The notes below the pieces were generated by a model. It ran no database searches. It was not told the DNA's origin and saw only the letters and a list, made by a program, of their open reading frames with translations. A stretch of DNA of 32,966 nt, taken from Amycolatopsis pittospori. GTDB lineage: Bacteria > Actinomycetota > Actinomycetes > Mycobacteriales > Pseudonocardiaceae. The first letter of the stretch is position 1, and the number at the start of each line of letters is the position of its first letter. The stretch is taken from positions 1-32,966 of the forward strand of contig NZ_JACBXD010000083.1 of assembly GCF_013870525.1 (NCBI RefSeq), read 5' to 3'. Position numbers and translations under genes: made by a program. Below, one piece after another: positions 15,843 to 23,767 of this stretch.

Positions 15843-16994
15843 TCAGGCGGCGTCCAGCACGACGGCGGTGACGTAGCCGCCCATCCCGATCGAGGTTTTG
15901 ACGGTGAGCCCGCTTTCCGGCCGCGACGGTCCGTCCATCAGCTGCGCATGCCCTTCCGCCACCGGTTTCGGTGCCGGGATGAGGTCGCGCCGCGCCGCCA
16001 GGCAGGTCGTCACGATCTCGGTCAGCGCACTGCCCGACTGGCTGTGGCCGGTCAGCGGTTTGATCGAGAAGATCTCCGTACTGCTGGGGAACACCGCTTC
16101 GAGGATCTGGGATTCCGTGCGGTGGCACAGTTTCGTACCCGTTCCGTGTGCGTTCACGTACCGTACGTCGGCCGCCTTCGCGTTCGCGTTCTCCAGCGCG
16201 TCGGTCACCGCCTCGATCGCCGTCGTCGGATCAGGGTCGAGCGCCATCGCGTTATGCGCCTCGTGCGTCATGGCGCCGCCCAGTACCGTCGCGTACGCGT
16301 CGGTCTTCTGCCGGGTCATCACCACCGACACCGAAGCCTCGGAGAAGGTGAAACCCCTTGTGCCCTCTTGGAAAGGACGGCACGCCTCGAGTGGTGGGAC
16401 GTCGGTGACCGCCACCCCGCAATGCACGAAGTGCCGCACCACCTGACGGGTCGCGGAAACGTCGGTGGTGACCACGACGACGTCGTCGGCGATCCCCCCG
16501 TCCAGCCACATCTTCGCGGTGAGCACCGCGGCGTTGCCGGTCGCGCACATCGCGGACGCGGTCATCGACGGGCCGCGGAAGCCGAACTCGGCCATCAGCG
16601 AGGTGATCGGCGTCGACGGCATCATGCCGATGAACTCGCGCCGGAACGCGAGCCGCTCGCCGAGGGCGTGGAACTTGTCCCAGGTGCGCATGTCGTCGCG
16701 GACGCCGCCGTAGATGACGCCGACCCGGCGGCCGGGTGTCCAGCCGTTCGCGCCGGCGTCCTCGATCGCCTCCCGCGCCGACGCGAGCAACGCGCGGCAG
16801 TGCAGGCTGCCGTCCCTCGGTCTGCCTCCGTCCGGTACGTGCCCGACCCAGCCGGGCAGTTCACGGGTCTCGCCGAATCCTTCGACGAGCTGGGCGCCTG
16901 GCAGGCCGCTCGTGAGGCCCTCCCAAAGCGATTCGCGCCCCCACCCATAGGCGGTTACGGCGCCGATGCCGCAGATGTCGGTTTTGCTCCGCAC
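15843..16994 (-). CDS. Orphan beta-ketoacyl synthase
   Basis: A 383-residue ketosynthase of the FabF/KAS-II thiolase fold. The nucleophile is Cys150 in TASAMCATGNAAV. The catalytic histidines are His283 in YVNAHGTGTKLCHRTE and His317 in KPLTGHSQSGSALTE. All three are present, so it should be able to condense or decarboxylate an acyl chain. There is no acyl carrier protein, chain-length factor, reductase or acyltransferase beside it, which is unusual for a secondary-metabolite KS; it may belong to lipid or an isolated pathway. The N-terminus (DICGIGAVTAYGWG) is normal. Start GTG 16994 follows GAAGGGAAA. It diverges from the PAS-GGDEF gene with 134 bases between the starts. Confidence 0.85.
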   Translation of the reverse strand: MRSKTDICGIGAVTAYGWGRESLWEGLTSGLPGAQLVEGFGETRELPGWVGHVPDGGRPRDGSLHCRALLASAREAIEDAGANGWTPGRRVGVIYGGVRDDMRTWDKFHALGERLAFRREFIGMMPSTPITSLMAEFGFRGPSMTASAMCATGNAAVLTAKMWLDGGIADDVVVVTTDVSATRQVVRHFVHCGVAVTDVPPLEACRPFQEGTRGFTFSEASVSVVMTRQKTDAYATVLGGAMTHEAHNAMALDPDPTTAIEAVTDALENANAKAADVRYVNAHGTGTKLCHRTESQILEAVFPSSTEIFSIKPLTGHSQSGSALTEIVTTCLAARRDLIPAPKPVAEGHAQLMDGPSRPESGLTVKTSIGMGGYVTAVVLDAA

Positions 16995-17128
16995 GTGTTT
17001 CCCTTCAACTACATTCCGTCAACGCCGGGGTGGAAAAGCCGTAGCGATCCGCTGGACGAGGAGGACGGCTACGTCGATTTAGTGATCTAATCGGAAGCTA
17101 CATCAGTCACATAGGGGGTTTGGATCAC

Positions 17129-19729
17129 ATGGATCCTGACGATCTCGCCGGTGGGACTCCCGACCCCCACCGGATCTCGGATCAGGATTCCTCTCCAGCG
17201 AACGGCACCGCGGCCAGCACGGTTGGCATATCCGACCCGCCGGGCGGGGTGGCGGCCCGGCATGCGTCGCTCGTCCGGTTGCTGACCGAGTTGTCCACCG
17301 AGAGGGATCATCGCGGCGATCCCGCACTCGCGTTTCTTCGTGATGGGTACCGCCTTTTGGAGCAAAACTCCGACGGCGGCACTTTGGGTACTCAGTACCT
17401 CACGATGGTCGAAGCGAGCCCGTACGGCATCTGCGTCCATCAGCGCGGCAAAGTCGTTTTCGTGAACTCGGCCGCGATGCGGTTCGTCGGGGCGACGGTT
17501 TCGACCGAACTCGTCGGGCTGCACATCACGGACATGGTCGACACCGGCTCGCAGGACGCGCTGCTCGCACGGATCGGTTCGCTGGCCTCGCCCGGCTCGT
17601 TCAGCGATCCGACCGAGATGACGCTTCTGACCCTCGAAGGCGGCAAGGTCACTGTCGAATCGCAGGCCGTCCTCACCACCTGGGAGGGCAAACCCGCCTA
17701 TCAGGTGATCATGCGCGATCTGACCACCCAGAAGGCGGCCGAAGCCGGGCTGCGGTTTCAGGCCGCGCTGGTCGGCCACGCGAGCGACGCGATCATCGCG
17801 ACGTCGCCCGATGGGCTGGTGACGAGCTGGAACCCGGCGGCCGAGGCCGTCTACGGGCATGAACTCGAAGAGGTGATCGGCGTCCCGGTCGCCGAGGTCG
17901 TCGGCGCGCCGATGGACCCGCGGGAGGTCGTCGCGTCGGGCGGCGTCGTGCAGGCGACGCATTTCCGGGCCGACGGCGCCGCGCTGGCCGTGCGCGTGTC
18001 CGCTGCCGAGATGTTCGACGGCTACGTGCTGCTGTGCGCCGACGAGACCGCGCAGCGCCGGGCCGAGGCCGAATTCGCGACGGTCGTCGAAACCCTCGAC
18101 GAAGGAGTGCTGGTGGTCGGCCCCGGCGGGCGGATCGAACTGGCGAACTCCGCCGCGCACCGGATCTCCGGCGTACCGGAAGGTTCCCTGGTCGGCCTGG
18201 AGAGCCGGACGTTGCGGCTGCACGACGAGCAGGGCGTCCCGGTGCCTGTCGACGATCTGCCGTCGGCGCGCGTGCGGCGTTCCGGGAAGGTCGAGACCGG
18301 ACGGGTCGTGCAGGTGCGGCGGCGCGACGGTGCGCACCGCTGGCTTTCGCTGACCTCCGGCCCGCTGATGGCGCCCGGGCAGAGCGTCCCCTCGGTGCTG
18401 ACGTCGTTCGCCGACATCACCGAACGGCGCGCGATCAGCGAGCGGCTGGCCTACGAGGCCACCCACGATCCGTTGACCCGGCTGGCGAACCGGACGCTCG
18501 CGCTCAATCACCTGCGCCTCACGAGCGCCGACCCCGCGGTCACGACGACCGTACTGTTCATCGACCTCGACAAGTTCAAGATCATCAACGACTCGCTCGG
18601 TCATACCGTCGGCGACCAGGTGCTGCGCATCATCGGCGAGCGATTGCGGGCCGCGGCCGGGCCCTCGGACCTGGTCGGACGGCTCGGCGGGGACGAGTTC
18701 CTGGTCATCACCACCGGTTATACCGAAGCCGCCGAAGTGCGGGCGCTGGCGGATCACCTGCAGCGTCATCTCGCGGAATCGCTCACCGTGCACGGGCGGG
18801 AACTGCATATCAATACGAGCATCGGAATAGTGCTCGCGGAACCCGGTGACCCCCGCACCGCCGACGAATTGCTGGAAGACGCCGATCTGGCGATGTATCA
18901 GGCGAAAACATTCGGACCCGGCCGCTACGCGTTCTATGCGCCGGTCATGCGGGAACGGGTCCAGGATCGTTTCATCCTGGAACAAGATCTGCGGAACGCC
19001 GTCGCGGAAGGCCGGATCGAGACCGTTTATCAGCCCGTCGTCGATTTGCGGACGGGCGACATGGTCGCGGTGAAGGCGAAGTCCCGCTGGGATCATCCCG
19101 TCCGGGGGCCGATCGATCCCGCGGAATTGGTCGAGATCGCCGACGACGGCGATCTCTTGACGATCATCGGTGCGGACGTCCTGGCCAAGGCCGCCGGAGA
19201 GATCTCCCGATGGCGTGCCGATCATGGTGTGCACTGTAATGTGAATGTGAGTCTTTCGGTGCGCCAATTGGGCGATCCCACGTTACTGCAAGTGGTCCAG
19301 ACCACATTGGACGACGCGGGACTTGCGCCGAGCGATCTCTGTCTCGACGTCGACGAAACGGCCCTGAAAGACGCCGCGGACGCGGTCGACGCACTGCGAA
19401 AAACCGGGATCAGGGTCACCGCCGAACGGTTCGGTGCCGGGTATTCCTCGCTCGCCCAGTTGTGCCGGCTCGATCTGAACGTCATCGAAATCGACCGCTC
19501 GTTCGTCGCCGATCTCGGAATGTCCAGCGACGCCGAGCCCATCGTCGCCGGAATCATGGCGATGGCGCACGCCGTCGACCTCGTGGTGGTCGCCGAAGGG
19601 GTCGAAACCTCGCAGCAGCTGAAGGTTCTGCACGAGCTCGGCTGCGATTGGGCGAAAGGGCCACTGGTGGCGCCGCCGGGGCCGGTCGAGGATCTGAAGT
19701 CCGCGTACGAGCACGTCGTCCGGGTTTGA
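17129..19729 (+). CDS. PAS-PAS-PAS-GGDEF-EAL signalling protein with degenerate EAL
   Basis: An 866-residue cytosolic c-di-GMP protein with no membrane helices. PAS-like domains lie at about 90-200, 210-300 and 315-430. The GGDEF domain (about 445-600) has an intact RLGGDEFLVI at 518-527 and the ATHDPLTRLANR start, so it can probably make c-di-GMP. The inhibitory RxxD site before it is absent (GPSD there). The EAL domain (about 615-866) has lost its metal and catalytic residues: EALxRW is KAKSRW (649-654), DDFG is ERFG within VTAERFGAGYSSL, LKIDRSFV is IEIDRSFV, and the QG of the last motif is KG. It is therefore unlikely to degrade c-di-GMP and may bind it or another partner. ATG 17129 is preferred to TTG 17120 for spacing from AGGGGG. 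Confidence 0.9.
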   Translation: MDPDDLAGGTPDPHRISDQDSSPANGTAASTVGISDPPGGVAARHASLVRLLTELSTERDHRGDPALAFLRDGYRLLEQNSDGGTLGTQYLTMVEASPYGICVHQRGKVVFVNSAAMRFVGATVSTELVGLHITDMVDTGSQDALLARIGSLASPGSFSDPTEMTLLTLEGGKVTVESQAVLTTWEGKPAYQVIMRDLTTQKAAEAGLRFQAALVGHASDAIIATSPDGLVTSWNPAAEAVYGHELEEVIGVPVAEVVGAPMDPREVVASGGVVQATHFRADGAALAVRVSAAEMFDGYVLLCADETAQRRAEAEFATVVETLDEGVLVVGPGGRIELANSAAHRISGVPEGSLVGLESRTLRLHDEQGVPVPVDDLPSARVRRSGKVETGRVVQVRRRDGAHRWLSLTSGPLMAPGQSVPSVLTSFADITERRAISERLAYEATHDPLTRLANRTLALNHLRLTSADPAVTTTVLFIDLDKFKIINDSLGHTVGDQVLRIIGERLRAAAGPSDLVGRLGGDEFLVITTGYTEAAEVRALADHLQRHLAESLTVHGRELHINTSIGIVLAEPGDPRTADELLEDADLAMYQAKTFGPGRYAFYAPVMRERVQDRFILEQDLRNAVAEGRIETVYQPVVDLRTGDMVAVKAKSRWDHPVRGPIDPAELVEIADDGDLLTIIGADVLAKAAGEISRWRADHGVHCNVNVSLSVRQLGDPTLLQVVQTTLDDAGLAPSDLCLDVDETALKDAADAVDALRKTGIRVTAERFGAGYSSLAQLCRLDLNVIEIDRSFVADLGMSSDAEPIVAGIMAMAHAVDLVVVAEGVETSQQLKVLHELGCDWAKGPLVAPPGPVEDLKSAYEHVVRV

Positions 19730-19791
19730 ACCGCGGGCCGTTCGCGTACGTGCTCCCGGGTGAGAACGTTCCTCGCCGCTGACAGGACCAA

Positions 19792-19855
19792 AGCCTCCTA
19801 CCTCTCCGGCTATTCCCGACGCAGTCTTGTCGGCGGGGGACCGGCGAAGGAGGCT
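19792..19855 (+). promoter_or_regulatory. 5' leader structure that could hide the ribosome binding site
   Basis: AGCCTCCT (19792-19799) is the exact complement of AGGAGGCT (19848-19855), which contains the ribosome binding site of the next gene. An inner stem CCGAC/GTCGG (19816-19820 and 19829-19833) closes the intervening sequence. The fold could sequester the binding site. I know of no matching riboswitch family. Confidence 0.35.
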
Positions 19856-19859
19856 CGTC

Positions 19860-20444
19860 ATGACCTTGGTGTACCTGTGGCGCCGGATCCACCCCGGCCG
19901 GAATCCGCTCGCGCGGATCTGGGACCGGATCGAGGGGGCGATCCTCATCGGCGGCATCACGGGAGCCCTTCTCGGCGTCCCGCTGGCCGCGGCCGCCGGC
20001 TCCGAGGCCTACGCGTCCGCGATGGCGCGCTCGGCTCTCGAAACCGCCACCCGGCATTCGGAGACCGCCTTCCTTCTCGAAGACGCTCCGCCCGCACGGT
20101 TCGGCGTCGACGGGACACCCTCGACCGAGACGGTCTCGGTGCCCGCGCGCTGGACACTGCCGGACGGGACCTTCCGCGAAGACCTCGCTTCGGCCGACCT
20201 CGGCGCTTCGGCGGGCGACCCCGTGACGGTGTGGCTCGACGAATCCGACGCCGTCGTCGACCCGCCGGTGATGCCCGTCGACGCGGCCAGCACGGGCATC
20301 GGGGTCGGGGTGGGTGTCTGGCTGGCCTCCCTGGTGCTGCTGGCGGTCGGATACCTGATCGCGCGGCACCTGCTGAACCGGGCGCGGCGCGCGGCCTGGG
20401 ACCGGGAGTGGGAACGGGTAGGGCAGGACTGGACACGCTCCTGA
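19860..20444 (+). CDS. Rv1733c-family membrane protein
   Basis: A 194-residue protein with two transmembrane helices: AILIGGITGALLGVPLAAAA (about 28-47) and one near the C-terminus in WLASLVLLAVGYLIARHLL (about 157-175). Between them is an extracytoplasmic domain with VPARWTLPDGT and GDPVTVWLDESD. The RNPLARIWDRIE start and this layout are those of the Rv1733c family, known in mycobacteria as a dormancy-regulon T-cell antigen. The function is unknown. Start ATG 19860 follows GAAGGAGG. It lies 130 bases after the GGDEF gene on the same strand and is followed by a perfect 27-bp palindrome that probably terminates it. Confidence 0.82.
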   Translation: MTLVYLWRRIHPGRNPLARIWDRIEGAILIGGITGALLGVPLAAAAGSEAYASAMARSALETATRHSETAFLLEDAPPARFGVDGTPSTETVSVPARWTLPDGTFREDLASADLGASAGDPVTVWLDESDAVVDPPVMPVDAASTGIGVGVGVWLASLVLLAVGYLIARHLLNRARRAAWDREWERVGQDWTRS

Positions 20445-20482
20445 GGGGCTTGCCTCGGGGTTGGTCTTGGGGTCGGCGGAAT

Positions 20483-20537
20483 GTCCGTGAAGGCCTCCTT
20501 GAGGGACCCTGGGTCCCTCAAGGAGGCCTTCACGGAC
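20483..20537. terminator. Perfect 27-bp palindrome, GTGAAGGCCTCCTT type
   Basis: A 55-base perfect palindrome: 27-base arms at 20483-20509 and 20511-20537 with a single central base. The arms contain GTGAAGGCCTCCTTGAGGG. It sits 39 bases after the Rv1733c stop and is probably that gene's terminator. The core resembles the hairpin at 5572-5639. Confidence 0.8.
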
Positions 20538-20594
20538 TTCTGTCGCCGACGGTCGGGCTGGGAGTGCCCCTGACCTGCGGATAGGCGCCAAAGT

Positions 20595-20617
20595 GATAGC
20601 AAAGGTCCCTTGCTCCC
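20595..20617. repeat. Dispersed palindromic repeat, AGCAAAGG/CCCTTGCT type, copy 2
   Basis: This is identical over 23 bases to the copy at 2152-2174, about 18 kb away. Here it lies 20 bases upstream of the TetR operator. Confidence 0.75.
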
Positions 20618-20636
20618 CGCGTGCCGGGTTGTTCCT

Positions 20637-20654
20637 GTACCTACTAGTATGTAC
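20637..20654. promoter_or_regulatory. Candidate autoregulatory operator of the TetR/tautomerase operon
   Basis: GTACCTACTAGTATGTAC is an 18-base palindrome, exact except for one mismatched pair, centred on ACTAGT. It contains a -10-like TAGTAT (20645-20650) and overlaps the ATG at 20649. A TetR dimer bound here would block its own promoter. Confidence 0.6.
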
Positions 20655-21227
20655 GGTGACGACGTGGACAAGAGGGAACAGCTCATCGAGAGCACTCGCG
20701 AGCTTCTGTGGGAGCGCGGGTACGTCGGCACCAGCCCGAAGGCGATCCAGGAGCGCTCCGGCGCCGGTCAAGGCAGCATGTACCACCATTTCCAGGGCAA
20801 GTCCGAACTCGCGCTGGCCGCGATCGGTCGCAACGCCGACGATCTGCGGACCCGGGCGGAGGCCGAGTTCTCCGGCCCCGGCACGGTCGTCGAGCGGATC
20901 ACCGTCTACCTGCGCCGCGAGCGCGACGTGCTCAAGGGCTGCCCGGTCGGCAAGCTCACCCAGGATCCCGACGTGATGGCGGACGCGGACCTGCGAAGGC
21001 CGGTCGAGGAGACCTTCGGCTGGCTCACCGGCCGGTTGGCCGAACTGCTCGACGAAGGTCGCACGGCCGGCGAGCTGGACGCCGCGCTCGACCCGGTCGC
21101 CACGGCGACCGCGCTGGTCGCGGTGCTTCAGGGCGGGTATGTCCTCGCCCGCGCCGCCGGATCCCCGGACGTGTTCGCGAAGGCCGTCGACGGCGCCCTC
21201 GGACTGCTAGCCACAAAGGAGAACTGA
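20649..21227 (+). CDS. TetR-family regulator, probably autoregulated
   Basis: A protein of about 190 residues. The N-terminal DNA-binding domain reads REQLIESTRELLWERGYVG, then TSPKAIQERSGAGQGSMYHH with its helix-turn-helix, then FQGKSELALAAI. The C-terminal ligand domain contains VLKGCPVGKLTQDP, as in the YxaF/LmrA-like group of TetR regulators. Start choice: the ATG at 20649 overlaps both a -10-like TAGTAT and an operator palindrome, so the GTG at 20664 (giving MDKREQLIES) is likely the true, nearly leaderless start; the range here keeps the outer option. The stop is one base from the tautomerase start, so the two genes form an operon. Ligand unknown, possibly a substrate of the tautomerase. 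Confidence 0.85.
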   Translation: MYGDDVDKREQLIESTRELLWERGYVGTSPKAIQERSGAGQGSMYHHFQGKSELALAAIGRNADDLRTRAEAEFSGPGTVVERITVYLRRERDVLKGCPVGKLTQDPDVMADADLRRPVEETFGWLTGRLAELLDEGRTAGELDAALDPVATATALVAVLQGGYVLARAAGSPDVFAKAVDGALGLLATKEN

Positions 21228-21228
21228 C

Positions 21229-21591
21229 ATGCCCTTCGTTCGCATCGACGCCGTAGGAACCGACAAGCTCGAAGCCCTTGGCAACGCCGTACACGACGCG
21301 ATGGTCGAGACGCTGGGCATTCCCGCCGACGACCGCTTCCAGGTCCAGAACGGCGGAAGCACCCTGAAATACGAGGACTACCTGGGGATTCACCGGGACG
21401 AGGGGGTCGTGTTCATCGCGATCACCATGCGACCGGGGCGGACCGACGAGCAGAAGAAGGCGCTGTACCGGCGAATCGCGGAGCTCGCGGAGGAGTACTC
21501 GGGGACCGAGCCGCGGAACGTGTTCGTGACGATCAACGAGACCGCTCTGATCAACTGGTCGTTCGGTAACGGCGAAGCGCAGTACGCGTGA
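21229..21591 (+). CDS. Tautomerase-superfamily protein
   Basis: A 120-residue protein that begins with Met-Pro, so Pro2 would become the N-terminal catalytic proline after Met removal, as in 4-oxalocrotonate tautomerases. The length and the sequence of the second half (GVVFIAITMRPGRTDEQKKALY, RNVFVTINE) fit the MSAD/Cg10062 group, which act on small unsaturated acids. Start ATG 21229 follows AAGGAG, one base after the TetR stop. It shares a TGATCA stop junction with the next gene on the opposite strand. The natural substrate is unknown. Confidence 0.83.
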   Translation: MPFVRIDAVGTDKLEALGNAVHDAMVETLGIPADDRFQVQNGGSTLKYEDYLGIHRDEGVVFIAITMRPGRTDEQKKALYRRIAELAEEYSGTEPRNVFVTINETALINWSFGNGEAQYA

Positions 21592-22302
21592 TCAAGCCAC
21601 ATCGGCGGTGACGCGCCGAGCGGGACTGAAGGCGTGCTGCTCCAGCAGCCACCAGGTGTCCCGTCCGAAAGACCACGTCAGCAGGCCCAGCGCCCCGAGC
21701 GTGACGGCGTAGGCGCCCCACAGCGGCAGGATCGTCGAAGCCGCCGCGACCAGCACGATGCCCTGCACGGCCGCGACCGTCTTGCGCGCCAGGCTCGGCG
21801 GCAGCGGGTTGTTCAGCCACGGCCACAGCCGGCTCGCGGCGACGAAGACGTACCGCATCGCGCCGATCGTGAGCACCCACGGCCCCAGCGACTGCGCGAC
21901 GACCACGCTCAGGATCAGGATCAGATACGCGTCGACCTCCATGTCGAAACGCGCGCCGAGCGGCGACGACGTCCCGGTGCGGCGCGCGACCTGGCCGTCG
22001 ACGGCGTCCAGGGCCAGCGCGACCGAGGCGATGACGACCATCGCGGCGATCTCCTGCCCCGCGGTGTCGACGACGAGCGCGGTCACGCAGCCGACGAGCC
22101 CCGAGCGGCCGAGCGTGACGGCGTCGGCGGGGCCGAGGGAGCGCGCGGTGCTCCGGTGCAGCCCGTAGGTCAGGAATCCGCCCACGGCGATGCCGTAGGC
22201 CGCTCCGGCGAGCCAGCCCAGCGGGCCCAGTCCGACGGCGGCGTCCAGTGTCCCCAGCAGCGCCAGCTGGACCAGGACCCCCAGGAAAATTCCGGGGTTC
22301 AT
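21592..22302 (-). CDS. CDP-alcohol phosphatidyltransferase family membrane enzyme
   Basis: A 236-residue integral membrane protein with a perfect CDP-alcohol phosphotransferase motif, D-x2-DG-x2-AR-x8-G-x3-D-x3-D: Asp99, Asp102-Gly103, Ala106-Arg107, Gly116, Asp120, Asp124. About six helices are evident. Family enzymes transfer a phosphoalcohol from CDP-diacylglycerol or CDP-alcohol to another alcohol in phospholipid or phosphoglycolipid synthesis. The true acceptor is unknown. I chose ATG 22302 (GTG 22305 would add one Met) because GAGGAGG precedes it by 7 bases. It diverges from the dehydrogenase gene with 63 bases between, so both may belong to the same pathway. Confidence 0.88.
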   Translation of the reverse strand: MNPGIFLGVLVQLALLGTLDAAVGLGPLGWLAGAAYGIAVGGFLTYGLHRSTARSLGPADAVTLGRSGLVGCVTALVVDTAGQEIAAMVVIASVALALDAVDGQVARRTGTSSPLGARFDMEVDAYLILILSVVVAQSLGPWVLTIGAMRYVFVAASRLWPWLNNPLPPSLARKTVAAVQGIVLVAAASTILPLWGAYAVTLGALGLLTWSFGRDTWWLLEQHAFSPARRVTADVA

Positions 22303-22365
22303 CACGAGGCCTCCTCGTTATGGTGACGGCGACCCTGTCTCGCGGGTCCGACATGAGAGGACACG

Positions 22366-23346
22366 ATGGAACGCGCCTTCTGGTTCAGTGGTTCCGGTGA
22401 CGGCGAGCTCAAGCCGGTCACGCTCCCTCCGGTCGGCGACGGCGAGGTGCTGGTCCGCACGCTGTGCAGCGGCGTGAGCCGGGGCACCGAGACGCTCGTC
22501 TTCCGCGGTGAGGTCCCACCGAGTCAACGTGAGGCGATGCGCGCGCCGTTCCAGGAAGGCGACTTCCCCGGTCCGGTGAAGTACGGCTACCTCAACGTCG
22601 GCGTCGTCGAACAAGGTCCGGCGGAGCTCGTCGGCCAGGTCGTCTTCTGTCTGTATCCACATCAGACCCGCTACGTCGTGCCGGCGTCGGCCGTCACGCC
22701 GGTGCCGCGCGGGGTGCCGCCGGAGCGCGCGATCCTCGCCGGGACGGTCGAGACCGCGATCAACGCCGTCTGGGACGCGGCCCCGAAACTCGGCGACCGG
22801 ATCGCGGTGGTCGGCGCGGGCATGGTCGGCAGTAGCGTCGCGAAACTCCTCGCCGGGTTCCCGGCGACCCGTGTCCAGCTGATCGACGTCGACCCGGAGC
22901 GCGCGAAGATCGCCGAAGCGCTCGGTGTCGACTTCTCGACACCGGACGACGCGCTGGGCGACTGCGACCTCGTCGTGCACGCCAGCGCGAGCGAAGCCGG
23001 GTTGGCACGCTCGCTGGAACTGCTCGCGCCGGAGGGCGAAGTCATCGAGATGAGCTGGTACGGCGATCGCAGGATCAGCATCCCGCTCGGCGAGAACTTC
23101 CACTCGCGACGGTTGTCGATCCGCTGCAGCCAGGTCGGCATGGTCTCGCCGGCTCGCCGCATGAACCGAAGCTACGGAGACCGCTTGGCGCTCGCTTGGC
23201 AAATTCTGGCCGATTCCAGCTTTGACGTGCTGGTCAGCGGGGAATGCGGGTTCCACGAGCTGCCGGACGCGCTGAGGCGTCTTGCCGCGAATGAACCGGG
23301 AACGCTCTGCCTCCGTGTCACTTATCAGTTGGAGGACACGCGTTAA
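22366..23346 (+). CDS. Zinc-less MDR-family dehydrogenase, first gene of operon
   Basis: A 326-residue medium-chain dehydrogenase/reductase. The N-terminal GroES-like half (about 1-140) has SGVSRGTETLVFRG. The Rossmann half has VVGAGMVGSSVAKLL (about 147-161) followed by QLIDVDPERAKIA, where Asp at the end of beta-2 indicates NAD(H) preference. I see no structural four-Cys zinc loop. Members of this branch are often annotated as BchC-like or zinc-binding alcohol dehydrogenases. The substrate is unknown. ATG 22366 follows GAGAGGA. It is 22 bases from the PTPS-like gene and is the first gene of a coupled operon. Confidence 0.84.
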   Translation: MERAFWFSGSGDGELKPVTLPPVGDGEVLVRTLCSGVSRGTETLVFRGEVPPSQREAMRAPFQEGDFPGPVKYGYLNVGVVEQGPAELVGQVVFCLYPHQTRYVVPASAVTPVPRGVPPERAILAGTVETAINAVWDAAPKLGDRIAVVGAGMVGSSVAKLLAGFPATRVQLIDVDPERAKIAEALGVDFSTPDDALGDCDLVVHASASEAGLARSLELLAPEGEVIEMSWYGDRRISIPLGENFHSRRLSIRCSQVGMVSPARRMNRSYGDRLALAWQILADSSFDVLVSGECGFHELPDALRRLAANEPGTLCLRVTYQLEDTR

Positions 23347-23368
23347 GGGCACGACCTCAGGAGGTCCG

Positions 23369-23767
23369 TTGTTCAGTATCACCGTCCGCGACCACGTCAT
23401 GGTGGCTCACAGCTTCCGCGGCGAGGTCTTCGGACCCGCGCAGAAACTGCACGGCGCGACCTTCGTGGTGGATGCGACGTTCCGCCGGTCCGAACTCGAC
23501 AGCGACAACATCGTCGTCGACATCGGCAAGGCGACCGAAGAGCTCAAAGCGGTGCTCGCCGACTTGAACTACCGCAACCTCGACGACGTGCCCGAGTTCG
23601 CCGGGATCAACACCTCGACCGAGTTCCTGGCCAAGGTCATCGCCGACAGGCTCGCGGACCGTGTCCATGCGGGAGCGCTCGGCGAAGGGGCTCGCGGCCT
23701 CGAAGGCATCACCGTCGCGTTGCACGAATCCCACGTCGCGTGGGCGAGTTACGAGCGTGCGCTGTGA
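23369..23767 (+). CDS. 6-pyruvoyltetrahydropterin synthase/QueD-fold protein with altered active site
   Basis: A 132-residue T-fold protein of the 6-pyruvoyltetrahydropterin synthase (PTPS)/QueD family. I chose TTG 23369 because a textbook AGGAGG lies 5 bases upstream. His14 (VAHSF) and His28 (KLHGATF) fit two zinc ligands, and Glu120 (LHESHVAWASY) fits the conserved glutamate. The third zinc His is Ala30 (HGA instead of HGH), the Cys nucleophile before the LHG motif is absent, and the catalytic Asp-His pair after LD is replaced in LNYRNLDD. So normal PTPS or QueD chemistry is doubtful. Its stop overlaps the glycosyltransferase start (GTGA). Confidence 0.82.
   Translation: MFSITVRDHVMVAHSFRGEVFGPAQKLHGATFVVDATFRRSELDSDNIVVDIGKATEELKAVLADLNYRNLDDVPEFAGINTSTEFLAKVIADRLADRVHAGALGEGARGLEGITVALHESHVAWASYERAL

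Noticed and set aside
17087..19267. 726-codon minus-strand frame opposite the PAS-GGDEF-EAL gene
   Set aside because: No domain is visible and the composition is that of reverse-frame high-GC DNA.
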